Shown here in pieces: positions 42,500-51,973 of a stretch of DNA of 64,000 nt; position 1 is the stretch's first letter, and each line of letters starts with the position of its first letter. A model generated the notes under the pieces. The model did not search any database. It saw only the letters and a list, made by a program, of their open reading frames with translations, and had not been told where the DNA came from. This stretch comes from a bacterium (lineage in GTDB: Bacteria > Actinomycetota > Acidimicrobiia > Acidimicrobiales > Bin134): positions 1 to 64,000 of the forward strand of contig JAPPMA010000015.1 in NCBI GenBank assembly GCA_028819295.1. Direction: 5' to 3'. Position numbers and translations under genes: made by a program.

Positions 42500-45217
42500 G
42501 TGCTCGTAGCATGGGGTCGTATGGAAGCTGAAGGCCGAGATCAGAACGTCGAACACCTGATCGCCTCCTGTCCGTGGCCAAAGGAAGCGCGATCGCTCAT
42601 TGAAGACCTCGGCATCGCCGACGAACGCCGAGCCCGAGCCGCGGCCATGCTGGCCGGGGCTTCCCGCAGTATGAGCAAAGCGGTGCGCCGCGACCCCAGC
42701 CTGCTCGGCGTGCTCGACCCCCCCTCGGAGTTCGCCACCGAGAAGATGACCCTGACCGCTCCCGATGATGCTGACCCATTGGACGGGCTGCGGCGGTGGA
42801 AGCGGCGCCAGCTCCTGCGCATCGCGTTGCGCGACCTGCTGGGCGAGGCCGACCTGGCCACGGTGGGCCGGGAGCTGTCGCTGCTGGCCGACGCCTGCTT
42901 CGCCCGGGCCCTGGAGATCGCCGACGAGGGCCCGCCTCTGGCCATCATCGGGATGGGCAAGCTGGGAGGCAACGAGCTGAACTACGCCAGCGACGTGGAC
43001 ATCGTGTTCGTCCACGAAGGGGACCCCGCTGCGGCAGCCCGCCGAGCCCGTAGGGTGCTGGAGATCCTGACCGCGTTCACCCCCGAGGGGCAGGTGTATC
43101 GGGTGGACATCGAGTTGCGGCCCGAGGGAGGGGCCGGAGCGCTGAGCCGCACCCCGGAGGCATTCGGAACCTACTTCGACCGGTGGGCGGTGCCCTGGGA
43201 GCGCCAGGCCTACATAAAGACCCGACTGACCGCGGGTGATCCCGAATTGGGCAATGCCTTTTTCGACGCCATCAAACCGGGGGTGTGGGGCGAGAACCTC
43301 GAAGCCGACACTGTGCCCCACCTGCGAGCCCTGAAGCTGCGGGTGGAGGAGTCGGCCAAGCTCAAGGGCAGCCGGGAGCTCAAGAAGGGGCCTGGCGGTC
43401 TGCGCGACATCGAGTTCACCGTGCAGCTACTCCAGCTCGTACACGGCCGCACCGACCCCACCATTCGCTCCCCCAATACCCTCACCGCGCTGCGCCAGCT
43501 CAGCTGGGGGGAGTACATCGACCAAGCCGATGCCGTCCACTTCACCACGGCATATATCCACCTCCGAACCGTGGAGCATCGTTTGCAGCTCCGCGATGAG
43601 CGCCAGACCCACGAACTGCCCACCGCCGAGGCCGACCAGGAGTGGGCGGCGTTGGCATCGGGGTTCGAGAGCTTGGAAGCGTTCCGGGAATCCCACAACC
43701 GCCATCAGACCTCGGTTCGGGAGATCCACCAGAGGATCTTCTACCGCCAAACCCTCGACCGGATGCACTCGACCGGACAGGTCAGCGAGCTGCTGCCCGA
43801 TCATCTCGGGCAACTGGGTTTCGCCGACCCCGACCGGGCCGCCGCCACCATCGAGCGCCTCACCGAGAACCTGGGACGCCGGGCCAACATGATGCAGCAG
43901 GTGCTGGTGATCATGGTGGAGGCCCTGGCCACGACCCCTGACCCCGATTTGGGGCTTGTCCGCCTGGCCTGGCTGCTGGACGGCGCTTACCGGGTTGGGA
44001 CCATCCTCCCCGTGCTGCGCGACTCCCCCATCGCCATCAGCGACATCGCCCGGCTGCTGGGATCCAGCCGGGTGGCCGCAGGCTGGATGCGCAACCACCC
44101 CGAGTTCGCCCGCTCACTGATGAACCCCGAAGAGCTGGCCATTCCCCGAACTGCCGAAGCCTTGGCGGCGGAGGCCGCCGAGGCGGTGCTATCAGCCGCG
44201 GGCGACCACGATCTTCAGATGGCTGAGCTGCGCCGGTTCGTCCAGCGCGAACAACTGCGGGTGGCGGCCCGGGACATCCTGGGTCTGGCCTCGATCATTG
44301 AGATTCCTCAAGAGCTGAGCATCATCGCCGACGCCGCGGTGGCCTCGGCCGTCGGCTCGCTGGCCCCGGAGATGCCCTTTGCCGTAATCGGGTTGGGGCG
44401 CTATGGCGGCCTGGATCTCTCCTATGCCTCTGATCTGGATGTGATCTTCGTGTACGAGGGCACCGGTTCCGAAGACGCTCGAGCCGCCAATCGCACCGCC
44501 CGGGGCCTGCTCCAAGAGATCGGGGCCCAAACCGCAGAGGGACGGGCCTGGGAGATCGACGCCCGACTGCGCCCTGAGGGCGAGAACGGGCAGCTTGCCC
44601 GATCGCTAGAGGGGTACCAGCGGTACTACGCCGAGCGGGGCCAGCTCTGGGAGCGCCAAACCCTGCTGAAACGCCGCTTTGTGGCCGGCGATCCCGAGGT
44701 CGGGCAGCGATTCCTCCAATTGGCTGACAACTGGTGCTACCAACCCGACTTCAGCGCAGCCGAGGTTGACGAGATCCGCACCATGAAGCGTCGAATCGAG
44801 GCCGAGCGGCTGGGCGCCGGCAACAAGGCGCGGGATGTGAAGCTCGGCGCGGGCGGGCTCAGCGACATCGAGTTCACCGTGCAGCTCATGCAGCTCCAGC
44901 ATGGATTCGGTCGAGCCTCGATCAGGGACAGCCGCACGCTTCCGGCGCTGGCCGGTCTGTCGGAGCACAACCTGCTGGACATCGGCGACCGGGCCACCCT
45001 GGACGTGGGCTATCGCTTCTGCCAGCGGTTCCGCAATGCCCGCTACCACCTCTCCGGGCTCTCATCAGACGTGTTCCCCGACGACGACCACGAAAAGCTC
45101 CTGCTGGCCCGGCGGCTCGGCTATCCCGGCGCCAAGGATTTGGAAGCCGACTACCAGGAGATCACCGAGGCCGTCCGAGAGGTGGCCGACCGGCTGCTCT
45201 ACGGCGAGAACGGCTAG
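42500..45217 (+). CDS. glnE: Glutamine synthetase adenylyltransferase/adenylyl-removing enzyme
   Basis: 905 residues. It has two nucleotidyltransferase domains: the N-terminal de-adenylylating domain with GMGKLGGNELNYASDVDIVF and the C-terminal adenylylating domain with GLGRYGGLDLSYASDLDVIF. KKGPGGLRDIEFTVQLLQ and KLGAGGLSDIEFTVQLMQ are the matching repeats that follow each. A GTG at 42500 or an ATG at 42521 can start it. It controls the nearby glutamine synthetase by AMP transfer to its YDLP tyrosine. Confidence 0.95.
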   Translation: MLVAWGRMEAEGRDQNVEHLIASCPWPKEARSLIEDLGIADERRARAAAMLAGASRSMSKAVRRDPSLLGVLDPPSEFATEKMTLTAPDDADPLDGLRRWKRRQLLRIALRDLLGEADLATVGRELSLLADACFARALEIADEGPPLAIIGMGKLGGNELNYASDVDIVFVHEGDPAAAARRARRVLEILTAFTPEGQVYRVDIELRPEGGAGALSRTPEAFGTYFDRWAVPWERQAYIKTRLTAGDPELGNAFFDAIKPGVWGENLEADTVPHLRALKLRVEESAKLKGSRELKKGPGGLRDIEFTVQLLQLVHGRTDPTIRSPNTLTALRQLSWGEYIDQADAVHFTTAYIHLRTVEHRLQLRDERQTHELPTAEADQEWAALASGFESLEAFRESHNRHQTSVREIHQRIFYRQTLDRMHSTGQVSELLPDHLGQLGFADPDRAAATIERLTENLGRRANMMQQVLVIMVEALATTPDPDLGLVRLAWLLDGAYRVGTILPVLRDSPIAISDIARLLGSSRVAAGWMRNHPEFARSLMNPEELAIPRTAEALAAEAAEAVLSAAGDHDLQMAELRRFVQREQLRVAARDILGLASIIEIPQELSIIADAAVASAVGSLAPEMPFAVIGLGRYGGLDLSYASDLDVIFVYEGTGSEDARAANRTARGLLQEIGAQTAEGRAWEIDARLRPEGENGQLARSLEGYQRYYAERGQLWERQTLLKRRFVAGDPEVGQRFLQLADNWCYQPDFSAAEVDEIRTMKRRIEAERLGAGNKARDVKLGAGGLSDIEFTVQLMQLQHGFGRASIRDSRTLPALAGLSEHNLLDIGDRATLDVGYRFCQRFRNARYHLSGLSSDVFPDDDHEKLLLARRLGYPGAKDLEADYQEITEAVREVADRLLYGENG

Positions 45218-46755
45218 GCGTTCAGCACCCCGGTCGGCCAGTCGGGAGGATGGCCGGCTGCCCGCCACGTTGCTGCGGCGACTGCGGCGAACACGGCGTC
45301 GGCGCCGTTGACGGGCGGATCGTCGGACGGTTCGATCTTCACCTCCACCGGCGGCATCCGAGACGCGGGCACCACCCCAAAGGAGCGGATGGTGAGATCG
45401 TGTGCCTCGCCGTCGGGATCCACCGTCAATGCCTCGGAGATGACCCAGCTATAGGCCATGTGAGCGGCACCGATGCAGTAGGAGCGCAGCACGATCTCAT
45501 CCAGCGGGTCGCCGCACCGCACCTGTACCCGCAACCTGCCCTGGTGCCATTCGGCCCGAGCCGATCCGCAGCCGGGGGCAGCGATCTCGCCGGTCCCGTC
45601 ACCCACCGCGCTCAAGGCCACGGCGGCCTCAACCCAACCCGCGCCCCGAATGGCGATCGAGGTCGGCGGTCCGCCGATGTCCACCTCCTCCACTTCGAGG
45701 CCGGGCGCAACCGAGGCAATGGCGTCGGACACCCCGGGGGTGCGGGCCACCCGAGCCGTTCCTCGGCCGTCATGGGCGATGCCGATGGCCACCGGGGGCC
45801 GCTTGGGACCGTGGCGAACGGTGTCCTCGCGAGACCAGAGCACTCGCACTGGGCGACCGTGCTCGTCGGCCAGTCGCCGGGCTATTTCGGGCAGCGGAGA
45901 CGTCAGCTTGGCCCCGAATGCCCCGCCATTGGCCAGCGGGCTGGCCGGTTCACCGCCGGGTACGCACCACGAGGCATCAGTCTCCAGATAAGCCGGCTCC
46001 ACCCATGAGGTTCGGAGCCGCACCGCCCAGTCTCCCTCGGGAAACTCCAGGGGCATGGGAAGCTCGTCTGGAGTTCGCCGGCCCTGCACTTTCCCGGCTG
46101 CGGCCCGGGCCTCAGCCACCGTCTCCCCCAAAGCCCATCCTCCGCGCCCATCGGACAAGGCGACGAGGGCTCCTGTTGGCACAGTGTCGTCAGCGAACCC
46201 CCCCTCTCCTAGGGCCACATCCGGCCCCACGGCTTGGGGAATACCGCCCTCAAGCTCAGCCCGTTCGATCGCGGCGGCCCAATTCCGATGGGGGGCGGGC
46301 GCGCCATAGTTCTCCCACGCATCCAAGATGGTCTGCCACCCCGTGCACCGGCACAGATGAGCAGCCAGTGCGGTGGCTGCGGCCGACCGAGACCGATCTC
46401 CGCCAGAGCGGGCTTCGAGGCCCGCGAGTCGCATGATGATGCCAGGGGTGCAGAACCCGCACTGACTGGCACCAGCAGCACAGAACGCCTCACCCCACCC
46501 GGCCCGGGTCTCAGGCGGCAGTCCGGCCAGCGTTGTGATCTCCCGGCCCGCGACCCGGCGAGCCGGGGTCACACACGACACCCGCGGCTTCCCATCCACC
46601 CACACGGTGCAGCACCCGCATTGGCCTTGCGGACTGCACCCGTCCTTCACCGTGTGGATGCCCAGCCGGTCGCGGAGCACTTCCATGAGCGAGGCGCCGT
46701 CGTCGGCAACCTCAATCGGGCGACCGTCTACAGTGAGTTTCAATGGGGCCGCCAC
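45214..46755 (-). CDS. Miniature xanthine dehydrogenase-like fusion: 2Fe-2S domains plus shortened molybdopterin-type domain
   Basis: 513 residues. Residues 1-80 are a plant-type ferredoxin domain with Cys40, Cys46, Cys49 and Cys61 (GCSPQGQCGCCTVWVDGK). Residues 85-145 are the second 2Fe-2S helical domain with Cys99, Cys102, Cys135 and Cys137 (QCGFCTPG and LCRCTGW). The rest resembles molybdenum-binding subunits in scattered pieces (NGGAFGAKLTSPLPEIA, VRVLWSREDTVRHGPKRPP, IRGAGWVEA), but it is about 360 residues where the full domain needs 700 or more. It is intact and in frame, so it looks like a compact relative rather than a broken gene. No separate XdhC, FAD subunit or cofactor gene is near. 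It is convergent with glnE, overlapping it by 4 bases. Confidence 0.75.
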   Translation of the reverse strand: MAAPLKLTVDGRPIEVADDGASLMEVLRDRLGIHTVKDGCSPQGQCGCCTVWVDGKPRVSCVTPARRVAGREITTLAGLPPETRAGWGEAFCAAGASQCGFCTPGIIMRLAGLEARSGGDRSRSAAATALAAHLCRCTGWQTILDAWENYGAPAPHRNWAAAIERAELEGGIPQAVGPDVALGEGGFADDTVPTGALVALSDGRGGWALGETVAEARAAAGKVQGRRTPDELPMPLEFPEGDWAVRLRTSWVEPAYLETDASWCVPGGEPASPLANGGAFGAKLTSPLPEIARRLADEHGRPVRVLWSREDTVRHGPKRPPVAIGIAHDGRGTARVARTPGVSDAIASVAPGLEVEEVDIGGPPTSIAIRGAGWVEAAVALSAVGDGTGEIAAPGCGSARAEWHQGRLRVQVRCGDPLDEIVLRSYCIGAAHMAYSWVISEALTVDPDGEAHDLTIRSFGVVPASRMPPVEVKIEPSDDPPVNGADAVFAAVAAATWRAAGHPPDWPTGVLNA

Positions 46756-46770
46756 GCGCGGCGGAGGGGG

Positions 46771-47097
46771 TTAGCTGAAGCTCTGGCCGCAGCCGCAGGT
46801 GCGCTGGGCATTGGGGTTGGTGATGGAGAACCCGGCGTCGGTCAGACCGTCTTTGTAGTCGAGCACCGCCCCCTCCAGCAGAGCAGCGCTGGAAGAGTCG
46901 ACCACCACCTTGACATCGCCGAAGAGAACCTCCTGGTCTTCGGCGCCGAAGTCGGCATCGAAGTACATCTCATAGCTGAAACCGGAACAGCCGCCCGGAC
47001 GCACGGCTACCCGCAGAGCCAGGTCTTCGTCGTCAGCCTGCTCCTGGCGCACCAGATCTCCGACTTTGCTGGTTGCTGAATCAGTAAGTGTGATCAC
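46771..47097 (-). CDS. erpA: Iron-sulfur cluster insertion protein (ErpA/HesB type)
   Basis: 108 residues from the GTG at 47097 with GGGAGAG upstream. RPGGCSGFSYEM gives the first conserved cysteine and RTCGCGQSF the terminal CxC pair that holds the cluster. A-type carriers pass 4Fe-4S or 2Fe-2S clusters to apoproteins. It is divergent from mrp, another cluster-biogenesis factor, and downstream of nothing else on its strand except the 2Fe-2S fusion protein 15 bases after it. Confidence 0.94.
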   Translation of the reverse strand: MITLTDSATSKVGDLVRQEQADDEDLALRVAVRPGGCSGFSYEMYFDADFGAEDQEVLFGDVKVVVDSSSAALLEGAVLDYKDGLTDAGFSITNPNAQRTCGCGQSFS

Positions 47098-47222
47098 AGA
47101 ACTCTCCCGTTCGGTGCTGCGAACACTGCCATTGTATCCGCCAATTCCGCTTCCCAACACACCCAAGGCCAGACGGTGCGAAGCCCGCCCACAGTGGCTC
47201 GCTCTTCTAACCGTTAGCATCG

Positions 47223-48410
47223 ATGACTGTGAGCGATAGTCCGGCCGAGGCGCGGCCGACGGTTGACGATGTGATGGCCGTGCTCCGCGGGGTGATCGAC
47301 CCCGAGCTGGGCACCGACATCGTTGAGTTGGGCATGGCCCGCGACGCCGCAGTCAACCCCGACGGCCTGGTTGAGGTGACGGTGGCGCTCACCACCGCGG
47401 GGTGTCCGCTGAGGGCCCAGATCCAGCGTGAGGTGCGCAGCCGGGTCGGTGGCCTCCCGGGCGTTGAGAAGGTCAAGATCCACTGGAGCGAGCTGACCCA
47501 GGAGGAGAAGGCCGCGGCAATGGCCAAGGCCCGCTTCAATGTGGCCCAAAATGCCCCGGACACCGCAGTTCCCCCCACCACCAAGGTGGTGATGGTGGCA
47601 TCGGGCAAGGGCGGGGTGGGAAAGTCGTCGGTAACGGTGAACTTGGCCGCGGAACTGGCCCGACGGGGGATGCGGGTTGGAGTCATGGACGCCGATATCT
47701 GGGGCTACTCGGTTCCCCGGATGCTGGGGGTTGAGGGGCGTCTGGCCGGGGCGGAGAGCGAGAAGAAGATCGTTCCCAACGAGAAACAGGTGGGCGACGG
47801 CATCCTGGAAGTGGTGTCGATGGGATTCCTGGTTGACCGGGAGGAGGCCGCGCTTATGTGGCGGGGGCTCATGTTGAACCGCGCCGTCCAGCATTTCTTG
47901 GAGGACGTGCGCTGGGGCCCGATGGACTATCTGCTGATCGACATGCCGCCCGGAACCGGAGACGTTCAGATGGGCATCGCCAAGATGCTTCCCCAAGCGG
48001 AGATGGTGGTGGTGACCACCCCGGCCCGCAGCGCCCAGAAAGTGGCCACCAGGGTGGCTTCGATGGGGCGGTCGAACTATCTGCGGATCGCCGGGGTGAT
48101 CGAGAACATGAGCGCGTTCACAACCCCTGACGGGGAGTCGTACGCCATCTTCGGCCAGGGGGGCGGACAGGAGCTGGCTGACGAGCTGGGCGTGCCCCTT
48201 TTGGGCCATGTGCCCATCGACGGTTCGGTGGCCGCCGGCGGCGACGAAGGGGCGCCGGTGGTGCTGGGGGATGCCGCCGGCCCCGCGGCTGATGCATTCC
48301 GGGTCGTTGCCGATCGGCTGCTGGAGGAGATCCCCCCGGTGGACATGACAAGCTGCACCGCTCGGATATTCGAGGCGGCCGAGCAGGCCCTGGCCAGCCT
48401 CGACATATAG
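47223..48410 (+). CDS. mrp: Mrp/NBP35-family iron-sulfur carrier ATPase
   Basis: 395 residues. The N-terminal MIP18/DUF59 domain is VMAVLRGVIDPELGTDIVELGM with TTAGCPLR. The P-loop ATPase domain has the deviant Walker A ASGKGGVGKSS and DADIWGYSVPRMLGV. GTGDVQMGIAKML and IENMSAF mark the middle. ApbC/Mrp proteins bind and transfer Fe-S clusters in the cytoplasm. Divergence from erpA, with a 125-base shared gap, fits a joint role. Confidence 0.94.
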   Translation: MTVSDSPAEARPTVDDVMAVLRGVIDPELGTDIVELGMARDAAVNPDGLVEVTVALTTAGCPLRAQIQREVRSRVGGLPGVEKVKIHWSELTQEEKAAAMAKARFNVAQNAPDTAVPPTTKVVMVASGKGGVGKSSVTVNLAAELARRGMRVGVMDADIWGYSVPRMLGVEGRLAGAESEKKIVPNEKQVGDGILEVVSMGFLVDREEAALMWRGLMLNRAVQHFLEDVRWGPMDYLLIDMPPGTGDVQMGIAKMLPQAEMVVVTTPARSAQKVATRVASMGRSNYLRIAGVIENMSAFTTPDGESYAIFGQGGGQELADELGVPLLGHVPIDGSVAAGGDEGAPVVLGDAAGPAADAFRVVADRLLEEIPPVDMTSCTARIFEAAEQALASLDI

Positions 48411-48431
48411 GAATCAGCGGAGGGGCGACGC

Positions 48432-48875
48432 GTGCTGGTCTGGCTGGTGCTGTTGTTCATTGCGGTTCCCCTGGTTGAGCTGTACGTGATCGTGGAAACG
48501 GCCAGGAGCATCGGCACGCTGGAGACCATCGGCCTGTTGATCGTGGTGAGCGTGGTCGGCGCGTGGATGGTGAAGGCCCAAGGGCTGGCGGTGCTGTGGC
48601 GGATTCGCAGCAGGCTTCAGGAGGGCCAAATGCCCGGACGGGAGCTGGTGGACGGCGGCTTGGTGCTGCTGGCCGGCGCGCTCATGCTCACGCCCGGCTT
48701 CGTGACCGACGCCGTGGGTCTGCTGCTGCTGTTTCCGCCCGCCCGCATGGCGATCCGCCCGCTTCTCATCCGCCGGTTCCGCCATCGGGTTACCTATCTC
48801 GGCCCCGGAGATGCCAACCTGGGAGATGCCAGTCCGGGAACGGTTCACGACACCGACCTCGCCGACGGCGAGTGA
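48432..48875 (+). CDS. fxsA: FxsA-family membrane protein
   Basis: 147 residues, GTG start. LVLLFIAVPLVELYVIVETA is the first membrane segment. IGLLIVVSVVGAWMVKAQGL follows, then GRELVDGGLVLLAGALMLTPGF, the FxsA signature, and a last hydrophobic stretch. The polar tail (about 35 residues) is unconserved. FxsA proteins influence phage exclusion in E. coli but their normal function is unknown. It follows mrp by 21 bases. Confidence 0.92.
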   Translation: MLVWLVLLFIAVPLVELYVIVETARSIGTLETIGLLIVVSVVGAWMVKAQGLAVLWRIRSRLQEGQMPGRELVDGGLVLLAGALMLTPGFVTDAVGLLLLFPPARMAIRPLLIRRFRHRVTYLGPGDANLGDASPGTVHDTDLADGE

Positions 48876-48901
48876 TTGCTCACCACTAGATCCATACGCT
48901 G

Positions 48902-50179
48902 ATGGCTGTGAGACCCCCCTCGGTGGATGCCCTGGCCCGGTCGCTGGCTGACACCGGGCTGCCCCATCCGCTGCTGGTGGATGCCGCCCGAGCGGCAATC
49001 GCCGACGGCGGCGCTGCCGGCATCGAAGAGCGAGCCCGCCGCCACGCCCATGCCGCGGCCCGAGCGCTGCTTCAACCAGTGGTGAACGCCACCGGGGTGC
49101 TGTTGCACACCAACCTCGGCAGGGCGCCATTGGCCGTGGCTGCCGACGCGGCCTACACAAACCTGGAGTTGGATCTGTCCTCGGGCCGACGCGGGTCCCG
49201 CCACGACCATGCCGCGGCGCTGCTGGCCCGCCTGTGCGACACCGAAGACGCCATCGTGGTGAACAACGGGGCGTCGGCTGTGCTGCTTGTCCTCGCCGCC
49301 CTGGCCGGCGGGCGGGGGGCGGCCGTGTCTCGAGGCGAGCTGGTGGAGATCGGCGGCGGGTTCCGGGTGCCGGAAGTCATGGCCCAGTCCGGTGCCCAGC
49401 TTGTGGAGGTGGGCACCACCAACCGCACCCGACTGGCCGACTTTGAGTCGGCGGTGGCCAATCCGGCCAACGGCGCCGCCCTCGCTCTGAAGGTCCACCA
49501 GTCGAACTACCGCATCGTGGGGTTCACCGAGCAGGTGACGGTGGCCGAGATGGCCTCACTCGACGTTCCCGTGGTGGCAGACATCGGATCCGGCCTGGTT
49601 GATGCCGCCTGTCCGTGGCTGGACAACGGTCCCCCGCCGTGGCTGGCCGGCGAACCCGCCGCCCGGCAGAGCCTGGCCGACGGGGCTGCGCTGGTGACGT
49701 TCTCAGGCGACAAGCTGTTCGGGGGCCCCCAGGCGGGCATCATCGCGGGCCGGGCCGACCTGGTCGGCCAGTGCGCCCGCCACCCCTTGGCCCGAGCGCT
49801 TCGACCGGGCAGCTTGGTGCTGAACGCACTCCAGCAGGTGGTGCTGGCCTATTTGCGGCGAGACGGCCAAGCCATCGAGTTCTGGCGGATGGCCTCGCTG
49901 GCCGCGACAGATCTGGAACAACGGGCACACGGGGTGGTGGAAGGGTCGGGAACAGGCGTGGTGGCGGAGATGGCGTCGGTGCCAGGCGGCGGCACGCTTC
50001 CAGGAACAGAGATCAACTCGTGTGGCGTGGTGCTGAACGGGGATCACACCACCGCGCTCAGAGCCCGGACCCCGCCAATCATCGCCCGAGTGAGCGAAGA
50101 TCGCACCTGGCTGGACCTGAGAACGGTGGCCCCCGCCGACGATCAACATGTGATTGCCGCCCTGAAGGCCCTTGGGTGA
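48902..50179 (+). CDS. selA: L-seryl-tRNA(Sec) selenium transferase
   Basis: 425 residues. VNATGVLLHTNLGRAPL is the conserved N-terminal block. SGDKLFGGPQAGII contains the PLP lysine (Lys271). LRTVAPADD is near the end. SelA converts seryl-tRNA(Sec) to selenocysteinyl-tRNA(Sec) using selenophosphate, as a homodecamer. It is followed by selB with a 55-base gap. The matching tRNA is at 22681. The selenophosphate synthetase gene (selD), usually close, is not in the window. Confidence 0.95.
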   Translation: MAVRPPSVDALARSLADTGLPHPLLVDAARAAIADGGAAGIEERARRHAHAAARALLQPVVNATGVLLHTNLGRAPLAVAADAAYTNLELDLSSGRRGSRHDHAAALLARLCDTEDAIVVNNGASAVLLVLAALAGGRGAAVSRGELVEIGGGFRVPEVMAQSGAQLVEVGTTNRTRLADFESAVANPANGAALALKVHQSNYRIVGFTEQVTVAEMASLDVPVVADIGSGLVDAACPWLDNGPPPWLAGEPAARQSLADGAALVTFSGDKLFGGPQAGIIAGRADLVGQCARHPLARALRPGSLVLNALQQVVLAYLRRDGQAIEFWRMASLAATDLEQRAHGVVEGSGTGVVAEMASVPGGGTLPGTEINSCGVVLNGDHTTALRARTPPIIARVSEDRTWLDLRTVAPADDQHVIAALKALG

Positions 50180-50234
50180 GCATCACAGTGGAACGCCACA
50201 ACCGGCTGGTGAACGCCGTTCGAGATGCTTGCCG

Positions 50235-51962
50235 ATGAGCATCACCATCTCCACCGCCGGCCATGTGGATCACGGGAAGTCCACGCTGGTGGAGGCGCTC
50301 ACCGGGGTCGACCCCGACAGATTTGCCGAGGAGAAGGCCCGAGGCTTGACCATCGACCTGGGCTTCGGGTTGGCGCAACTGCCCACGGGACGGTCGGTGT
50401 CGATCATCGACGTGCCCGGACACGAGCGGTTCATCCGCAACATGCTGGCCGGGGTGGGTGCGGTGGATGCCTGTTTGTTCGTGGTGGCTGCCAACGAAGG
50501 GTGGATGCCGCAATCGGAAGAGCATCTGCGAATACTTGAGCTTCTGGGGGTGTCGCACGGGCTGATCGTGCTGACCAAGGTGGGACTGTGCGACGCCGAA
50601 ATCGTTGAACTGGCTCGCTTGGAGGTGGAAGAGCGAGCGGAAGGCACATTTTTGGCCGGAGCTCCGGTGGTGGAAACTGACATGGTGGATGGGGTTGGCG
50701 TCGATGACCTGCGAGCGGGGCTGGACGAGTTGGTGGACCGGACGCCGGCGGCTGCCGACTACCGCCGACCGAGGCTTTGGGTTGACCGGGCTTTCGCCGC
50801 CCGAGGCGCGGGAACAATAGTCACCGGCACCTTGGGTGGCGGGCAGGTCCGGGTGGACGACGAGTTGGAGCTGCGACCCAAGGGTGTCGCGGTCCGGGTG
50901 AGGGCCTTGCAGAGCCATCACAGCCAACGCACCAAGATCGGACCAGGCAACCGGGTGGCAGTCAACCTCTCAGGAGTCGGCCACCAAGAGGTGGCTCGAG
51001 GCGATGTGCTGGTGCGAGCTGGGCAGTGGCACTTGACCAGCCGACTCGACGCGTCCTTGACCGTGCTGGGCGCGTTGGACCACGAGGTGTCCCGCCGAGG
51101 CGCCCATGCCATCTATGTGGGGGCGTGTGAACTGCCGGCCAGGATGCGGATTCTCGGCCCCGAAACGCTGTCTCCGGGTGAGACTGGGCTGGTGCGGCTC
51201 CACCTTCCCCGCAAACTGCCGCTGTTGCCCGGAGACCGTTTCGTCTTGAGGGAGAGCGGTCGAGCGGAGACCATTGGGGGCGGCACCGTTCTCGACGTTG
51301 ATCCGGTGCTGCCCGCTTCCAGGGCCAAGCCCGATCGGTCGGTGGATCGAGTGGTCGCCGAGCGAGGATGGGTGGAGGCCGACCACCTGGCGCTGCTGAC
51401 CGGCCAGCGGCGGGAACCTGATGTCGGCCGGTGGGTGGTGAGCTCGGCCGTGCTCAACGACACTCGGGCTCGGCTGCGGGAGGCAGTGGACGATGCTGGG
51501 CCTCTGGGGCTCAATGTGGCCGGGCTGAGCGAATGGGACCGGGCGGTGCTCGGCCGGTTGGAAGATGTGGCCGTCGAGGGCGGCCGAGCCCGGCCAGTCG
51601 GCCTTTCGGATCCCTTCCAGAATCACCGGTACACGGCCGCACTGGAGGCGGCGCTGTTCACCCCACCCGATCCCGAGGCCGCGGGCGTGGACCGCAGCGA
51701 GGTGCGGGAGTTGGTGAAGCGGGGTCTCGTTGTGGACCAAGACGGGGTGTTCTTCGCGGCGTCGGCACTGGCGGCGGCCGGTTTGGTGCTGGCTGAGATG
51801 TTGGCCGTTCAACCCGACGGTGTAACCGTGGCCGAGGTGCGCGAGCGATTGGGAACAACACGCAAGTACACCCTGCCGCTGCTGGCCTGGCTTGACAGCA
51901 ACGGCGTCACCCGTCGTCGCGGAGATGTGCGCATCGCCGGACCCCGCCTGCCCGGCGTTTGA
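50235..51962 (+). CDS. selB: Selenocysteine-specific translation elongation factor
   Basis: 575 residues from the ATG at 50235. G1 is AGHVDHGKST, the G2 region RGLTIDLGFG has SelB-specific wording, and G3 is DVPGHE. The G4 motif reads TKVG at 114-117, with Gly where NKxD/TKxD proteins have the guanine-reading Asp; that is unusual and worth checking. Domains II and III follow, then winged-helix repeats that bind the SECIS hairpin (VAERGWVEADHLALL, VTVAEVRERLGTTRKYTLPLL). It delivers Sec-tRNA to UGA codons. Confidence 0.95.
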   Translation: MSITISTAGHVDHGKSTLVEALTGVDPDRFAEEKARGLTIDLGFGLAQLPTGRSVSIIDVPGHERFIRNMLAGVGAVDACLFVVAANEGWMPQSEEHLRILELLGVSHGLIVLTKVGLCDAEIVELARLEVEERAEGTFLAGAPVVETDMVDGVGVDDLRAGLDELVDRTPAAADYRRPRLWVDRAFAARGAGTIVTGTLGGGQVRVDDELELRPKGVAVRVRALQSHHSQRTKIGPGNRVAVNLSGVGHQEVARGDVLVRAGQWHLTSRLDASLTVLGALDHEVSRRGAHAIYVGACELPARMRILGPETLSPGETGLVRLHLPRKLPLLPGDRFVLRESGRAETIGGGTVLDVDPVLPASRAKPDRSVDRVVAERGWVEADHLALLTGQRREPDVGRWVVSSAVLNDTRARLREAVDDAGPLGLNVAGLSEWDRAVLGRLEDVAVEGGRARPVGLSDPFQNHRYTAALEAALFTPPDPEAAGVDRSEVRELVKRGLVVDQDGVFFAASALAAAGLVLAEMLAVQPDGVTVAEVRERLGTTRKYTLPLLAWLDSNGVTRRRGDVRIAGPRLPGV

Positions 51963-51973
51963 CCGTTCCGAGG

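Noticed and set aside
45214-46755. The short XDH-like gene as a simple pseudogene
   Set aside because: The frame is intact over 513 codons, all eight cluster cysteines are kept and third-base GC stays high, so function is more likely than decay.
46771-47097. HesB-like selenoprotein
   Set aside because: The gene uses ordinary cysteine codons (CGCG end) and a normal stop; no in-frame TGA precedes conserved sequence.
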